The notes below the pieces were generated by a model. The model was given only the letters and a program-made list of their open reading frames with translations, did not search any database and was not told where the DNA came from. From positions 1 to 13,781 of the forward strand of contig CAJJMF010000051.1 in assembly GCA_905192805.1 (NCBI GenBank): 13,781 nucleotides of DNA. The letters are read 5' to 3'. A program made the translations under genes and the position numbers. Shown here piece by piece: positions 6,338 to 13,640 of this stretch (the first letter of the stretch is position 1; each line of letters begins with the position of its first letter). The stretch comes from an uncultured Sutterella sp. (lineage in GTDB: Bacteria; Pseudomonadota; Gammaproteobacteria; Burkholderiales; Burkholderiaceae_F).

Positions 6338-6873
6338 CGGCTGGCTGCCTCCACCGCTTTACGAACGCTGTCCACGGTCTTTTCCACCGTGGGCTGCCCG
6401 GTAAATTGCGAGGCCATTTCCCCTGCCTCTTTGGCTTTTTGGATCAAAATCATGAAGGACTCTGGATCACCAATGTTTAAATACACCGAGGCATAGCGGA
6501 TATACCCGATGATATCCAAGCGACTAAGCGCATCCATCACCAAATCCCCTAAACGGGTCGAACGGATTTCGCGCTCACCCGTTAGGATCATTTGTTGCTC
6601 GATAAAGTCAACAGCGTCTTCTACACGATCAAATGCCACCGGACGTTTACGCAACGCCAACATCATGGAGGCAATCAACTTTTGACGGTTGTACTCAGTG
6701 CGAATCCCCCCACGCTTGACGATTAACGGCAGAATCAACTGAGCCCGTTCAAACGTGGTAAAGCGTTTTCCGCACGAAACACAGCGACGGCGACGACGAA
6801 TGACCGAACCTTCATCGGGGGCACGGGAGTCAATCACCTGAGTATCTTTAAACTGACAAAATGGACAACGCAT
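6334..6873 (-). CDS. nrdR: Transcriptional repressor NrdR
   Basis: NrdR senses ATP/dATP and represses ribonucleotide reductase genes by binding paired NrdR boxes. The start at 6873 gives 179 residues beginning MRCPFC; the frame extends upstream to 6984, but those 37 residues are not family-like, and AAAGGA lies 8 nt before 6873. The zinc ribbon uses Cys3, Cys6, Cys31 and Cys34 (CPFC and CVSCGKRFTTFER), followed by the basic RRRRR patch (26-30) that contacts DNA and an ATP-cone at about 49-139, ending near YIRYASVYLNI. About 30 residues beyond the ATP-cone form a variable tail. It heads nrdR-ribD-ribE; nrdR next to ribD is a widespread arrangement. Confidence 0.97.
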   Translation of the reverse strand: MRCPFCQFKDTQVIDSRAPDEGSVIRRRRRCVSCGKRFTTFERAQLILPLIVKRGGIRTEYNRQKLIASMMLALRKRPVAFDRVEDAVDFIEQQMILTGEREIRSTRLGDLVMDALSRLDIIGYIRYASVYLNIGDPESFMILIQKAKEAGEMASQFTGQPTVEKTVDSVRKAVEAASR

Positions 6874-6899
6874 GTCGCATCCTTTAAGCAAACGTGAGC

Positions 6900-6916
6900 G
6901 TCGCACAGGGTGCGAC
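6900..6916 (-). promoter_or_regulatory. Hairpin in the nrdR leader
   Basis: GTCGCAC and GTGCGAC form a perfect 7-bp stem with a 3-nt loop, ending 26 nt upstream of the nrdR start. A second copy of TGCGAC lies directly before the ATG (6874-6879), next to the ribosome binding site, so the left arm could pair with either copy. Regulation by this choice is inference. Confidence 0.4.
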
Positions 6917-6975
6917 AAAGTTAGGTGAAAGTTTATCCTGAGTGACGCCCCTAAGCAAGCCCCCAAACACAATAT

Positions 6976-7009
6976 AAGGGCCATTCTTCACACGAGAAGA
7001 ACAGCCCTT
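6976..7009 (-). terminator. Second hairpin downstream of glyA
   Basis: AAGGGC/GCCCTT (6976-6981 with 7004-7009) and TTCTTC/GAAGAA (6984-6989 with 6996-7001) stack into a 12-bp stem with one 2x2 internal mismatch and a 6-nt loop. On the minus strand it is followed by ATATTGTGTTT, a weak U-rich tail. With the hairpin at 7023-7047 it probably ends glyA transcription before nrdR. Confidence 0.6.
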
Positions 7010-7022
7010 GTGTTTTATCATG

Positions 7023-7047
7023 GGGCTCAAGCAACCGTCTTGAGCCC
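7023..7047 (-). terminator. First hairpin downstream of glyA
   Basis: A perfect 9-bp stem (GGGCTCAAG and CTTGAGCCC) with a 7-nt loop begins 19 nt after the glyA stop codon. No T run follows on the minus strand, so it may be a 3'-end stabiliser or one half of a tandem terminator. Confidence 0.55.
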
Positions 7048-7066
7048 ATAACGGGAACCAACCCGC

Positions 7067-8329
7067 TTATTCGTGGTAGACCGGGAAAGCGTGCGTTAAC
7101 TTCGCCACTTCTGTGCGGACACGCGCAATCACGTCCGGATTGGTCGGATCATCCAACACGTCCGCAATCAAGTTCGCCACTTTGCGCACTTCGGCTTCAC
7201 CAAAGCCACGCGTCGTCATCGCCGGCGACCCTAAACGGATACCAGAGGTCACAAACGGCGTTTCCGGATCATTCGGAATCGCATTCTTGTTCACCGTAAT
7301 ATTGGCCTCATGCAAAGCCGCTTCGGCAGCCTTACCCGTGATGTGCTTCGAGCGTAAATCCACCAACATCACGTGGCTCTGCGTACCCCCAGAGACGATA
7401 CGTAAACCGCGCTTAACCAACTCATCCGCCATCGCCTGAGCATTCACAAGCATGGCCTTACCGTAGTCTTTAAAGGACGGCGCTAAGGCTTCCCCTAAGG
7501 CGACAGCCTTGGCGGCGATCACGTGCATCAACGGCCCCCCTTGCATGCCCGGGAACACGGCCGAGTTAATCTTCTTTTCCAAATCGGGACGCGAGAAAAT
7601 CATCCCACCACGCGGACCACGTAAGGTCTTATGCGTCGTGGTCGTGATAATGTCCGCATACCCAAAGGGGCTCGGATAAACACCAGCAGCCACCAACCCC
7701 GCGTAGTGCGCCATGTCGACCATGAAATACGCACCCACTTCGCGAGCGATATCCGCAAAGCGCTTAAAGTCAATGTGTAACGAATAGGCCGAAGCGCCCG
7801 TAATAATCATCTTGGGCTTATGCTCACGAGCCAAACGTTCAACCTGATCATAGTCGATCACTTCGTTGGCGTCCAAACCGTAGGGCACCACATTGAACAT
7901 CTTGCCCGAATAGTTGAGACGCATCCCGTGCGTGAGGTGTCCCCCTTCGGCCAAGCTCAACCCCATGATCGTGTCACCGTGCTCGAGTAAGCCAAAATAG
8001 ACTGCCGTATTGGCCTGCGCACCAGAGTGCGGCTGGACATTGACTGCCATGTCGACCCCAGCGGGTTCACAGAACAACTTCTTGGCGCGTTCAATGGCCA
8101 ACGATTCCACCACGTCGACGTGTTCGCACCCACCGTAATAGCGCTTTCCAGGATAACCTTCCGCGTATTTGTTGGTGAGTTGAGACCCTTGTGCCTGCAT
8201 CACTGCAGGCGAGGTGTAGTTTTCACTCGCGATCAACTCAATGTGATCTTCTTGGCGCTGATTTTCCGCCTGAATTACTGCCCAAACGTCAGCATCAACC
8301 ATTTCAAGGGTATTGGTACGGTTGTACAC
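7067..8329 (-). CDS. glyA: Serine hydroxymethyltransferase
   Basis: GlyA is the cytosolic PLP enzyme that converts serine and tetrahydrofolate to glycine and 5,10-methylene-tetrahydrofolate, the main one-carbon source. The 420 residues match the family length. Visible motifs are ELIASENYTSPAVMQAQGS (31-49), LTNKYAEGYPGKRYYGGCE (51-69), HSGAQAN (101-107), VDMAHYAGLVAAGVYPSP (204-221) and the PLP-lysine stretch TTTTHKTLRGPRGG (229-242) with Lys234. The start codon is GTG at 8329, with AAGGAAG 6 nt upstream. It lies 51 bp after the PEBP-family gene and is separated from nrdR by two hairpins, so it is probably transcribed as its own unit or together with the preceding gene. Confidence 0.98.
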   Translation of the reverse strand: MYNRTNTLEMVDADVWAVIQAENQRQEDHIELIASENYTSPAVMQAQGSQLTNKYAEGYPGKRYYGGCEHVDVVESLAIERAKKLFCEPAGVDMAVNVQPHSGAQANTAVYFGLLEHGDTIMGLSLAEGGHLTHGMRLNYSGKMFNVVPYGLDANEVIDYDQVERLAREHKPKMIITGASAYSLHIDFKRFADIAREVGAYFMVDMAHYAGLVAAGVYPSPFGYADIITTTTHKTLRGPRGGMIFSRPDLEKKINSAVFPGMQGGPLMHVIAAKAVALGEALAPSFKDYGKAMLVNAQAMADELVKRGLRIVSGGTQSHVMLVDLRSKHITGKAAEAALHEANITVNKNAIPNDPETPFVTSGIRLGSPAMTTRGFGEAEVRKVANLIADVLDDPTNPDVIARVRTEVAKLTHAFPVYHE

Positions 8330-8380
8330 GATAGTCTTCCTTTAGAAAGAAACAGAAAAAATCGATAAAAAACAGTGTTA

Positions 8381-8974
8381 TTACACCAAACGGGGATTCT
8401 GACTGTAAAAACCCACCCATTCTGCACTGGCCAAAACATGGCCTTGCATGGCCTTTTGTGTCTCTTGCCAGGTAAACGCCTCCGGCAGAGACAGTTCCGC
8501 CACATCCAAGGCGTGAACAATAAAACGATACCCATGCCAACGGGCGTCCTGTGCGGGAGGATTCGGCCCATCATAGCCGCTTCCCACCTCGCCGAGACTC
8601 ACCGGCTCACCCCGGCTATAGTCATTGATCCCGGGACGACCAAAGCCCGGTGCACATTTGTCCTTGAGCGCACCCTCGGCAATCGTTCGTAGATCTGCGG
8701 GCACATTGATTTGTACCCAGTGCACAAATCGGCGGCGCATCTGCGAGGCGAGCAAGTCCCCGAGACGATCGCGATCGGTAAAATCAGTAGGAACATCGTC
8801 ATCGAGACAAGCAATCACAAAGGACTGTGTGCCCTCAGGAACCTCGGACCAACTTAAGTGAGGATTGAGATTCTCTGCACTGACACTCTGACGTCGGTCT
8901 GGCCCCAACTGACCAAACGCACAACGCGATGGAATACGTCCTCCGAAGGGAAAACTTTCCGAGCTCAGCTTCAT
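8381..8974 (-). CDS. YbhB/YbcL family (PEBP-like, Raf kinase inhibitor-like) protein
   Basis: The 197-residue protein belongs to the phosphatidylethanolamine-binding protein family, whose bacterial members (YbhB, YbcL) have no settled biochemical role. Family motifs are NLNPHLSW (35-42), a CLDDDVP stretch (57-62, in place of the usual DPDAP), RFVHWVQINVP (82-92), YDGPNPP (134-140) and WHGYRFIVHALDV (146-158) around the small anion-binding pocket. No signal peptide is visible, so a cytosolic location is likely. AAGGAG lies about 9 nt before the ATG. The dtd terminator ends only about 15 bp upstream of the start, so its promoter must overlap the terminator or it depends on readthrough. It links the tyrS-dtd and glyA-nrdR-rib blocks. 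Confidence 0.88.
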   Translation of the reverse strand: MKLSSESFPFGGRIPSRCAFGQLGPDRRQSVSAENLNPHLSWSEVPEGTQSFVIACLDDDVPTDFTDRDRLGDLLASQMRRRFVHWVQINVPADLRTIAEGALKDKCAPGFGRPGINDYSRGEPVSLGEVGSGYDGPNPPAQDARWHGYRFIVHALDVAELSLPEAFTWQETQKAMQGHVLASAEWVGFYSQNPRLV

Positions 8975-8988
8975 ACCCTCTCTCCTTA

Positions 8989-9026
8989 CAAAATAAAAAA
9001 GGACGCTAGAGTGACTCTAACGTCCT
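8989..9026 (-). terminator. Rho-independent terminator of tyrS-dtd
   Basis: AGGACG/CGTCCT (9000-9005 with 9021-9026) and TAGAG/CTCTA (9007-9011 with 9015-9019) form an 11-bp stem with one internal mismatch and a 3-nt loop, followed on the minus strand by TTTTTTATTTTG. It lies 6 nt after the dtd stop codon. This is a textbook intrinsic terminator. Confidence 0.9.
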
Positions 9027-9032
9027 AACAGA

Positions 9033-9470
9033 TTACAACGAAAGCCAGAATGTTGCTGGGCCGTCGTTGATTAAATTCACTTTCATATCCGCACCGAACT
9101 CACCTGTCTGCGGGATCACCCCTTCCAAGCGCATGAGTTCGAGGAATCGTTCGTAGGCATAACGCCCGAGTTCAGGGCTCGCCGCTCCCGAGAAACCTGG
9201 GCGATTTCCCGAACGGGTATCGGCAGCGAGCGTGAACTGCGAAACCACTAACACCTCGCCTTGCGTATCGAGAATCGAGCGATTCATCCGGCCCTCATCG
9301 TCAGGAAAAATTCGCAATTTGAGAATTTTCTTGACCATTTTGCCAATTTTTTCGTCCGTATCCTCCGGCGTAGCACAGACAAACACCAACAATCCTGGAC
9401 CTATCGAGGATCGTTTCACGCCGTCAATGCTGACGCCTGCCTCTAAGACGCGCTGTACGAGTGCTAACAC
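9033..9470 (-). CDS. dtd: D-aminoacyl-tRNA deacylase
   Basis: Dtd hydrolyses D-aminoacyl-tRNAs, notably D-Tyr-tRNA, and glycyl-tRNA-Ala, in the cytosol. The 145 residues have the normal length and both active-site motifs: SQFTLAADTRSGNRPGF (77-93) with the conserved Thr80, and the Gly-cisPro-type motif at the C-terminus as NDGPAT (135-140), where family members more often have NSGPVT. The start codon is GTG at 9470, only 3 bp after the tyrS stop, and the upstream sequence offers only a weak GGAA, so translation probably depends on coupling to tyrS. The pairing makes sense because tyrosyl-tRNA synthetase can mischarge D-tyrosine. Confidence 0.95.
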   Translation of the reverse strand: MLALVQRVLEAGVSIDGVKRSSIGPGLLVFVCATPEDTDEKIGKMVKKILKLRIFPDDEGRMNRSILDTQGEVLVVSQFTLAADTRSGNRPGFSGAASPELGRYAYERFLELMRLEGVIPQTGEFGADMKVNLINDGPATFWLSL

Positions 9471-9473
9471 AGA

Positions 9474-10733
9474 TTATTCCACCGTAATCTTGGCCCACTT
9501 ACGCTTACCGACTTGGATCACAAACTGATCCCCCGTCTTCACTACATGACGACGGTCGGTCACTTTTTCCCCATTGATCTTCACGCCACCCTGATCAATG
9601 TTACGATTGGCCTCACCCGTGGACTCGACCAAGCCTGCCTGCTTAATGGCGACGCCCAACGAGAGACTTCCCTCAGGAGCGCTGACTACGATCTCAGGGA
9701 TATCACTTGGCATGGCGCCCGCACGGAAGCGTGCATTGAACTCATCTTCAGCGGCCTGTGCAGCGGAAGCATTGTGGAAACGTTCCACAATTTCCTTCGC
9801 TAAGAGCACCTTGGCATCACGCGGGTTGCGTCCTTCGGAGCATTCCTTTTTCAATTGTGCGATCTCAGCATTACTCTTGAGACTCAATAAGTCATACCAA
9901 TCCCACATTAAGCTGTCCGAAATCGACATCACCTTGCCGAACATATCGTCGGGCTTATCGGTAATCCCAATATAGTTATGCTTACTCTTACTCATCTTGA
10001 TCTGGCCATCTAAGCCAACCAAGAGCGGCATCGTGAGGATGCACTGCGCTTCCTGACCATACTGTCGCTGTAATTCACGACCGACCAAGAGGTTAAAGCG
10101 TTGATCCGACCCACCCAATTCCAAATCAGCCTTGAGCGCCACGGAGTCATAGCCTTGCATTAACGGATAGAGCAATTCATGCATCGCAATCGGAGCGTTT
10201 TCGCTGTAGCGCTTAGCGAAGTCTTCACGTTCCAAGAGACGCGCTAAGGTGTAGCGCGAGGCCAACTGAATTAAGCCCACAGAACCTAAGGGGTTACTCC
10301 ATTCGGAGTTGTAACGCACTTCGGTGCGTTCAATATCGAGCACCAAGCCGGCCTGGGCCAGATAGGTTTCCGCGTTAGCCACAATTTGTTCATGCGAGAG
10401 AGGCGGGCGCGTCGCATTGCGCCCCGACGGGTCGCCGATGGCCGCCGTGAAGTCGCCCACCAAGAAAATCACCGTATGACCGAGGTCTTGTAACTGACGC
10501 AACTTATTGAGCACCACGGTGTGACCGATATGAATGTCAGGGGCAGTCGGGTCCAAGCCCAACTTGCAACGCAACGGGATACCCGTCGCCTTCGCACGGG
10601 CGAGTTTTTGTTCGAATTCCTCTTCGATTAAAAACGTATCCGTCCCACGACGAATTAAAGCCATTTCTTCCCGGATTTCATCCGTCACGGGGTAAAGTTT
10701 TTTCTCTTGGTCGCAGACCTTCTCTTCCGACAT
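9474..10733 (-). CDS. tyrS: Tyrosyl-tRNA synthetase
   Basis: TyrS, a class I aminoacyl-tRNA synthetase, activates tyrosine with ATP and charges tRNA-Tyr. The 419 residues show the HIGH signature at 68-71 inside KLGLDPTAPDIHIGH, DFTAAIGDPSGR (94-105), LMQGYDS (191-197), GGSDQRFNLLVGRE (207-220) and KMSKS at 246-250, followed by the helical anticodon domain and a C-terminal S4 RNA-binding domain (about 350-415, including GGVKINGEKV). The length and the TAPDIHIGH motif place it in the subclass common in betaproteobacteria (TyrZ-like) rather than the E. coli type. AAAGGGA lies about 6 nt before the ATG. It begins the tyrS-dtd unit, divergent from the M23 peptidase gene. Confidence 0.97.
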   Translation of the reverse strand: MSEEKVCDQEKKLYPVTDEIREEMALIRRGTDTFLIEEEFEQKLARAKATGIPLRCKLGLDPTAPDIHIGHTVVLNKLRQLQDLGHTVIFLVGDFTAAIGDPSGRNATRPPLSHEQIVANAETYLAQAGLVLDIERTEVRYNSEWSNPLGSVGLIQLASRYTLARLLEREDFAKRYSENAPIAMHELLYPLMQGYDSVALKADLELGGSDQRFNLLVGRELQRQYGQEAQCILTMPLLVGLDGQIKMSKSKHNYIGITDKPDDMFGKVMSISDSLMWDWYDLLSLKSNAEIAQLKKECSEGRNPRDAKVLLAKEIVERFHNASAAQAAEDEFNARFRAGAMPSDIPEIVVSAPEGSLSLGVAIKQAGLVESTGEANRNIDQGGVKINGEKVTDRRHVVKTGDQFVIQVGKRKWAKITVE

Positions 10734-10951
10734 CGATATCCCTTTGGCTCAATGTGAGCATGATGCCCCATCCCTCCCTTATATAGGGGATTGGGCGTGA
10801 AAAATGAGGCTTTTTCTATTGGAAAACCCTTAGAAAAGGCGATTTATGTAACGAAATTGTACATTCGTCCCCCCGAGCTGGGGTGACCTCGATTACAATG
10901 CATGAATAGTATTTTTCCTTGTTTTAACATTTTTCGCAACCCGTAGGCCCC
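10734..10951. promoter_or_regulatory. Divergent intergenic region between tyrS and the M23 peptidase gene
   Basis: This 218-bp gap must contain promoters for both directions. For tyrS, TATATAAG on the minus strand (near 10779-10786) is the best -10 candidate, with no clear -35. For the plus strand, TACAAT (10895-10900) and TAGTAT (10908-10913) are -10 candidates, again with poor -35 boxes. An inverted repeat of 8-nt arms with one mismatch (10867-10874 and 10880-10887, C-rich then G-rich) lies just upstream of them and could be an operator. No T-box or other riboswitch is recognisable before tyrS. Confidence 0.35.
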
Positions 10952-12436
10952 ATGACAGCGTTTCCATCCACTGCTACAAAGCTGCAGACTGCCGGTAAAG
11001 CACTCCTCAATGGGTTGCGACGCGGCTTTGCTCTCAATCATTTGGCTAGTGCACTTCTTTCGGCGACCGTAGCAACGTCGATGTTGGTTGCACCCAGCGC
11101 GGATGCCCGTCTTCTTGACCAATTGGTCGCAGAAGCCTCTCGCCCCATTTCCAATCCTGCTCTTGATGCGTTACGTAGTGTTGACGTGACCGAAAAAACC
11201 ATTACAGTGCAGGCGGGTGACACGTTGTTGTCGCTTTATGGGCGTCTGGGGATCAACGATCCTGAAGTGTTAAAACTCATCCGTCATCAGCCAGATATGC
11301 GCCCGTTTGTGGTGCCTCAGACGGGTCAGCTCGTGTCGGCTGGTTTGTTTGATGATGGACGTGTTGCCTATTTGAGAATGTATCTGGAAGGGCCGCACGA
11401 TAAGGACAACCGTATTCTTGAAATCTCCCGCAATGGCAAGCAGTTAACCGCTTCCAGCCAGCCCTTTGTGTTCGACACGGTCGAAGAAATGGCCTCAGGC
11501 AAGGTGGTCGGCTCCTTGGAACGTACGGCGGAAGCGCTGGATATTCCCGATAACGTGCTCGAACAATTGCGCAACGTCTGGGAAGGCAGTACTGACCCGG
11601 TCGCTCAACTCAAGCGTGGGGATTTTATTCAGGTCTCTTATGAGCGTAAATACGCGGACGGACACTTCATCCGTAACGCCCAGCTCTTAGGGGTGCGCAT
11701 CACCCACGACAATAAGACGCAAGAAGCCATTTGGTTACCTGAATTAAAGAACTTTTACACCCCCAGTGGCGAATCTGTGCGTCAAACCTTTATTCGCACG
11801 CCCCTGGAAGTCGTGGAAGTCAGTAGCGAATTCTCTCCCATGCGCCGTAACCCGGTAACCGGGCGTCTTCGACCGCACTACGGTACAGATTTCCGTGCGC
11901 CTAAAGGGACCCCCATCTACGCTGCGGCAAACGGTGTAGTGGCTCAAGTGGCCTTTCAGCGTCGCGGCTATGGCCGTTATGTGAAACTTGACCACGGTAT
12001 GAACCGCGAAACGGTCTATGCCCACATGTCTGCTATTGCGAAGGGTCTCACCGAAGGTCAGCAGGTTAAGCGTGGCCAAGTGATTGGCTACGTGGGGCGT
12101 ACGGGGCTTGCCACAGGGAACCATCTTCACTATGAATTAGTGATTGACGGCGTTCAGGTGAACCCGCTAACGGCGGATCTACCCGATACGGGCAATCTCA
12201 CCTCCACACAGTTAGCCCAGTTGAAGTCGATCTCGAAACCGATGATGGATCGCTTCACCATGCTTGCTCGTGAGGACAGTGGCTTAGTGAACAAACAACA
12301 AAGCGTTGTGAACACGGCTGCACTCGAAGACTTTAAGTCGGACTTTAGCTTCCGCAGTAGTCTTCCTGCCCGCGCGATGGTCCGTACGCATCTGGCCCAA
12401 AAACGTTCTGACGCCTCAAACGACAATATCCGCTAA
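10952..12436 (+). CDS. M23 family peptidoglycan endopeptidase (LytM domain)
   Basis: This is a probable murein DD-endopeptidase that cleaves peptide cross-links during cell-wall growth, similar in architecture to MepM and ShyA. Of 494 residues, about 30-52 form a hydrophobic stretch ending PSADA, a signal peptide or uncleaved anchor after a 29-residue basic N-terminus, so the bulk is periplasmic. Residues about 83-130 resemble a LysM/OapA-like region (TITVQAGDTLLSLYGRLG). Residues about 305-405 are the LytM domain with all zinc and catalytic positions: HYGTD (His309, Asp313), YAHM (His358) and HLHYE (His391, His393). The C-terminal 85 residues are low in recognisable structure. Ribosome binding sequence is weak (TAGG). 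anmK follows after 6 bp, tying it to cell-wall recycling. Confidence 0.93.
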   Translation: MTAFPSTATKLQTAGKALLNGLRRGFALNHLASALLSATVATSMLVAPSADARLLDQLVAEASRPISNPALDALRSVDVTEKTITVQAGDTLLSLYGRLGINDPEVLKLIRHQPDMRPFVVPQTGQLVSAGLFDDGRVAYLRMYLEGPHDKDNRILEISRNGKQLTASSQPFVFDTVEEMASGKVVGSLERTAEALDIPDNVLEQLRNVWEGSTDPVAQLKRGDFIQVSYERKYADGHFIRNAQLLGVRITHDNKTQEAIWLPELKNFYTPSGESVRQTFIRTPLEVVEVSSEFSPMRRNPVTGRLRPHYGTDFRAPKGTPIYAAANGVVAQVAFQRRGYGRYVKLDHGMNRETVYAHMSAIAKGLTEGQQVKRGQVIGYVGRTGLATGNHLHYELVIDGVQVNPLTADLPDTGNLTSTQLAQLKSISKPMMDRFTMLAREDSGLVNKQQSVVNTAALEDFKSDFSFRSSLPARAMVRTHLAQKRSDASNDNIR

Positions 12437-12442
12437 TACGGT

Positions 12443-13555
12443 ATGACCAGTGCTCGCATCACGATTGGCTTAATGTCTGGCACCAGTCTGGATGGGGTGG
12501 ACGCCGTCGCGGTGAGCTTTGATGGAGAACTCATGAAAGAAGTGGGACATGCCTATGTCCCCTTTGAGTTAGCCTTTCGTGAAGAACTGCATTCGCTCTG
12601 TACCGCGGGGGCGAACGAAATCGAACGCTGTGGGGTTGCGGGCGTTGCATTGTCGCGCTATTACGCTCAAGTCGTCGAAGACCTGTTAACCAAACACGGT
12701 TTGGATCGTAGCGCAATTGCCGCGCTCGGGGCACACGGCCAAACACTACGTCATCGCCCACAAAAAGGCTTTACCTACCAACTCTTAGCGCCCGCCCTCT
12801 TAGCCGAGTTAACCGGCATCGATGTCATTTGTGATTTTCGTTCCCGCGATATTGCCGCCGGTGGCGAAGGGGCTCCCTTAGTCCCCGCTTTTCATGCCCA
12901 ACGCTTTAGTAGTGATCAACCACGTGCCATTCTCAATATTGGTGGCATCGCTAATTTATCCCTATTGCCTTCTCGAGCTCGACAATCAACGGACCCCATA
13001 CGGGGTGGGGATACGGGCCCTGGAAATGTTCTCCTCAATCGTTGGTGTGAGCGACACATTGGCGCCTTATATGATCAGAATGGGGATTGGGCCAAATCGG
13101 GACGACTCTGTGAGCCATTGCTCGCTCATTTCTTAGCGGATCCCTATTTCGCACGTCCCTTCCCCAAGTCGACCGGTCGGGAGCTGTTTTCTGAAGCGTG
13201 GTTAACGGAGCATTTGCGAGACTTTAAAGCCATTAATCCCGCCGACGTTGCCAATACCCTCACCGAATTCACGGCACGCAGCATCACCGATGCCCTCAAA
13301 CGTGAGGCCCCACAGATCAAAGAACTCTATGTCTGTGGAGGTGGAGCGTTTAACCGTTTTATGATGTCGCGCCTGCAGGCGAATTTCGGAGGCCTCGTGG
13401 TGAGTACCAATGCGCTTGGCATTCGCCCTGACCACGTGGAAGGCGCGGCCTTTGCTTGGCTAGCTCATCAATTCCTCGAAGGACAGAGCGCGAACTTACC
13501 GAGTGTTACCCATGCCCAAGGCCCCCGTCGCCTCGGCGCCCTCTACCCTCACTGA
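12443..13555 (+). CDS. anmK: Anhydro-N-acetylmuramic acid kinase
   Basis: AnmK opens the 1,6-anhydro ring of anhydroMurNAc released by lytic transglycosylases and phosphorylates it to MurNAc-6-phosphate, returning cell-wall sugar to metabolism in the cytosol. The 370 residues carry the sugar-kinase/ASKHA pattern: GLMSGTSLDGVDAV (9-22), GAHGQTLRHRP (96-106), DFRSRDIAAGGEGAPLVPAFH (131-151), NIGGIANLS (165-173), GDTGPGN (189-195) with Asp190 as the expected catalytic base, and VCGGGAFNRF (297-306). The ATG lies 6 bp after the peptidase stop without a good ribosome binding site, so coupling is likely. A bidirectional terminator follows about 36 bp downstream. Confidence 0.97.
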   Translation: MTSARITIGLMSGTSLDGVDAVAVSFDGELMKEVGHAYVPFELAFREELHSLCTAGANEIERCGVAGVALSRYYAQVVEDLLTKHGLDRSAIAALGAHGQTLRHRPQKGFTYQLLAPALLAELTGIDVICDFRSRDIAAGGEGAPLVPAFHAQRFSSDQPRAILNIGGIANLSLLPSRARQSTDPIRGGDTGPGNVLLNRWCERHIGALYDQNGDWAKSGRLCEPLLAHFLADPYFARPFPKSTGRELFSEAWLTEHLRDFKAINPADVANTLTEFTARSITDALKREAPQIKELYVCGGGAFNRFMMSRLQANFGGLVVSTNALGIRPDHVEGAAFAWLAHQFLEGQSANLPSVTHAQGPRRLGALYPH

Positions 13556-13591
13556 GTGGGCCTACCTCACTCTCTCAGCTTCGTTGCCAAT

Positions 13592-13626
13592 AAAAAATCC
13601 CAGTCCGGATGTGACTGGGATTTTTT
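13592..13626. terminator. Bidirectional rho-independent terminator between anmK and the erpA-like gene
   Basis: TCCCAGTC and GACTGGGA form an 8-bp stem (13598-13605 with 13613-13620) with a 7-nt loop, preceded by six A and followed by six T. It therefore has a T run in both directions and can end the plus-strand anmK unit as well as the convergent minus-strand erpA-like transcript. Confidence 0.92.
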
Positions 13627-13640
13627 AGAAAGTCGTTGCG

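Noticed and set aside
6967..6982. NrdR box upstream of nrdR (ACACAATATAAGG...)
   Set aside because: Only the left half fits the 16-bp consensus; the right half mismatches, there is no second box at the required spacing, and the site overlaps the glyA terminator.
6874..6984. Longer start for NrdR at 6984
   Set aside because: The additional 37 residues precede the invariant MxCPxC start of the zinc ribbon and the region contains a terminator arm and a leader hairpin; AAAGGA precedes 6873.
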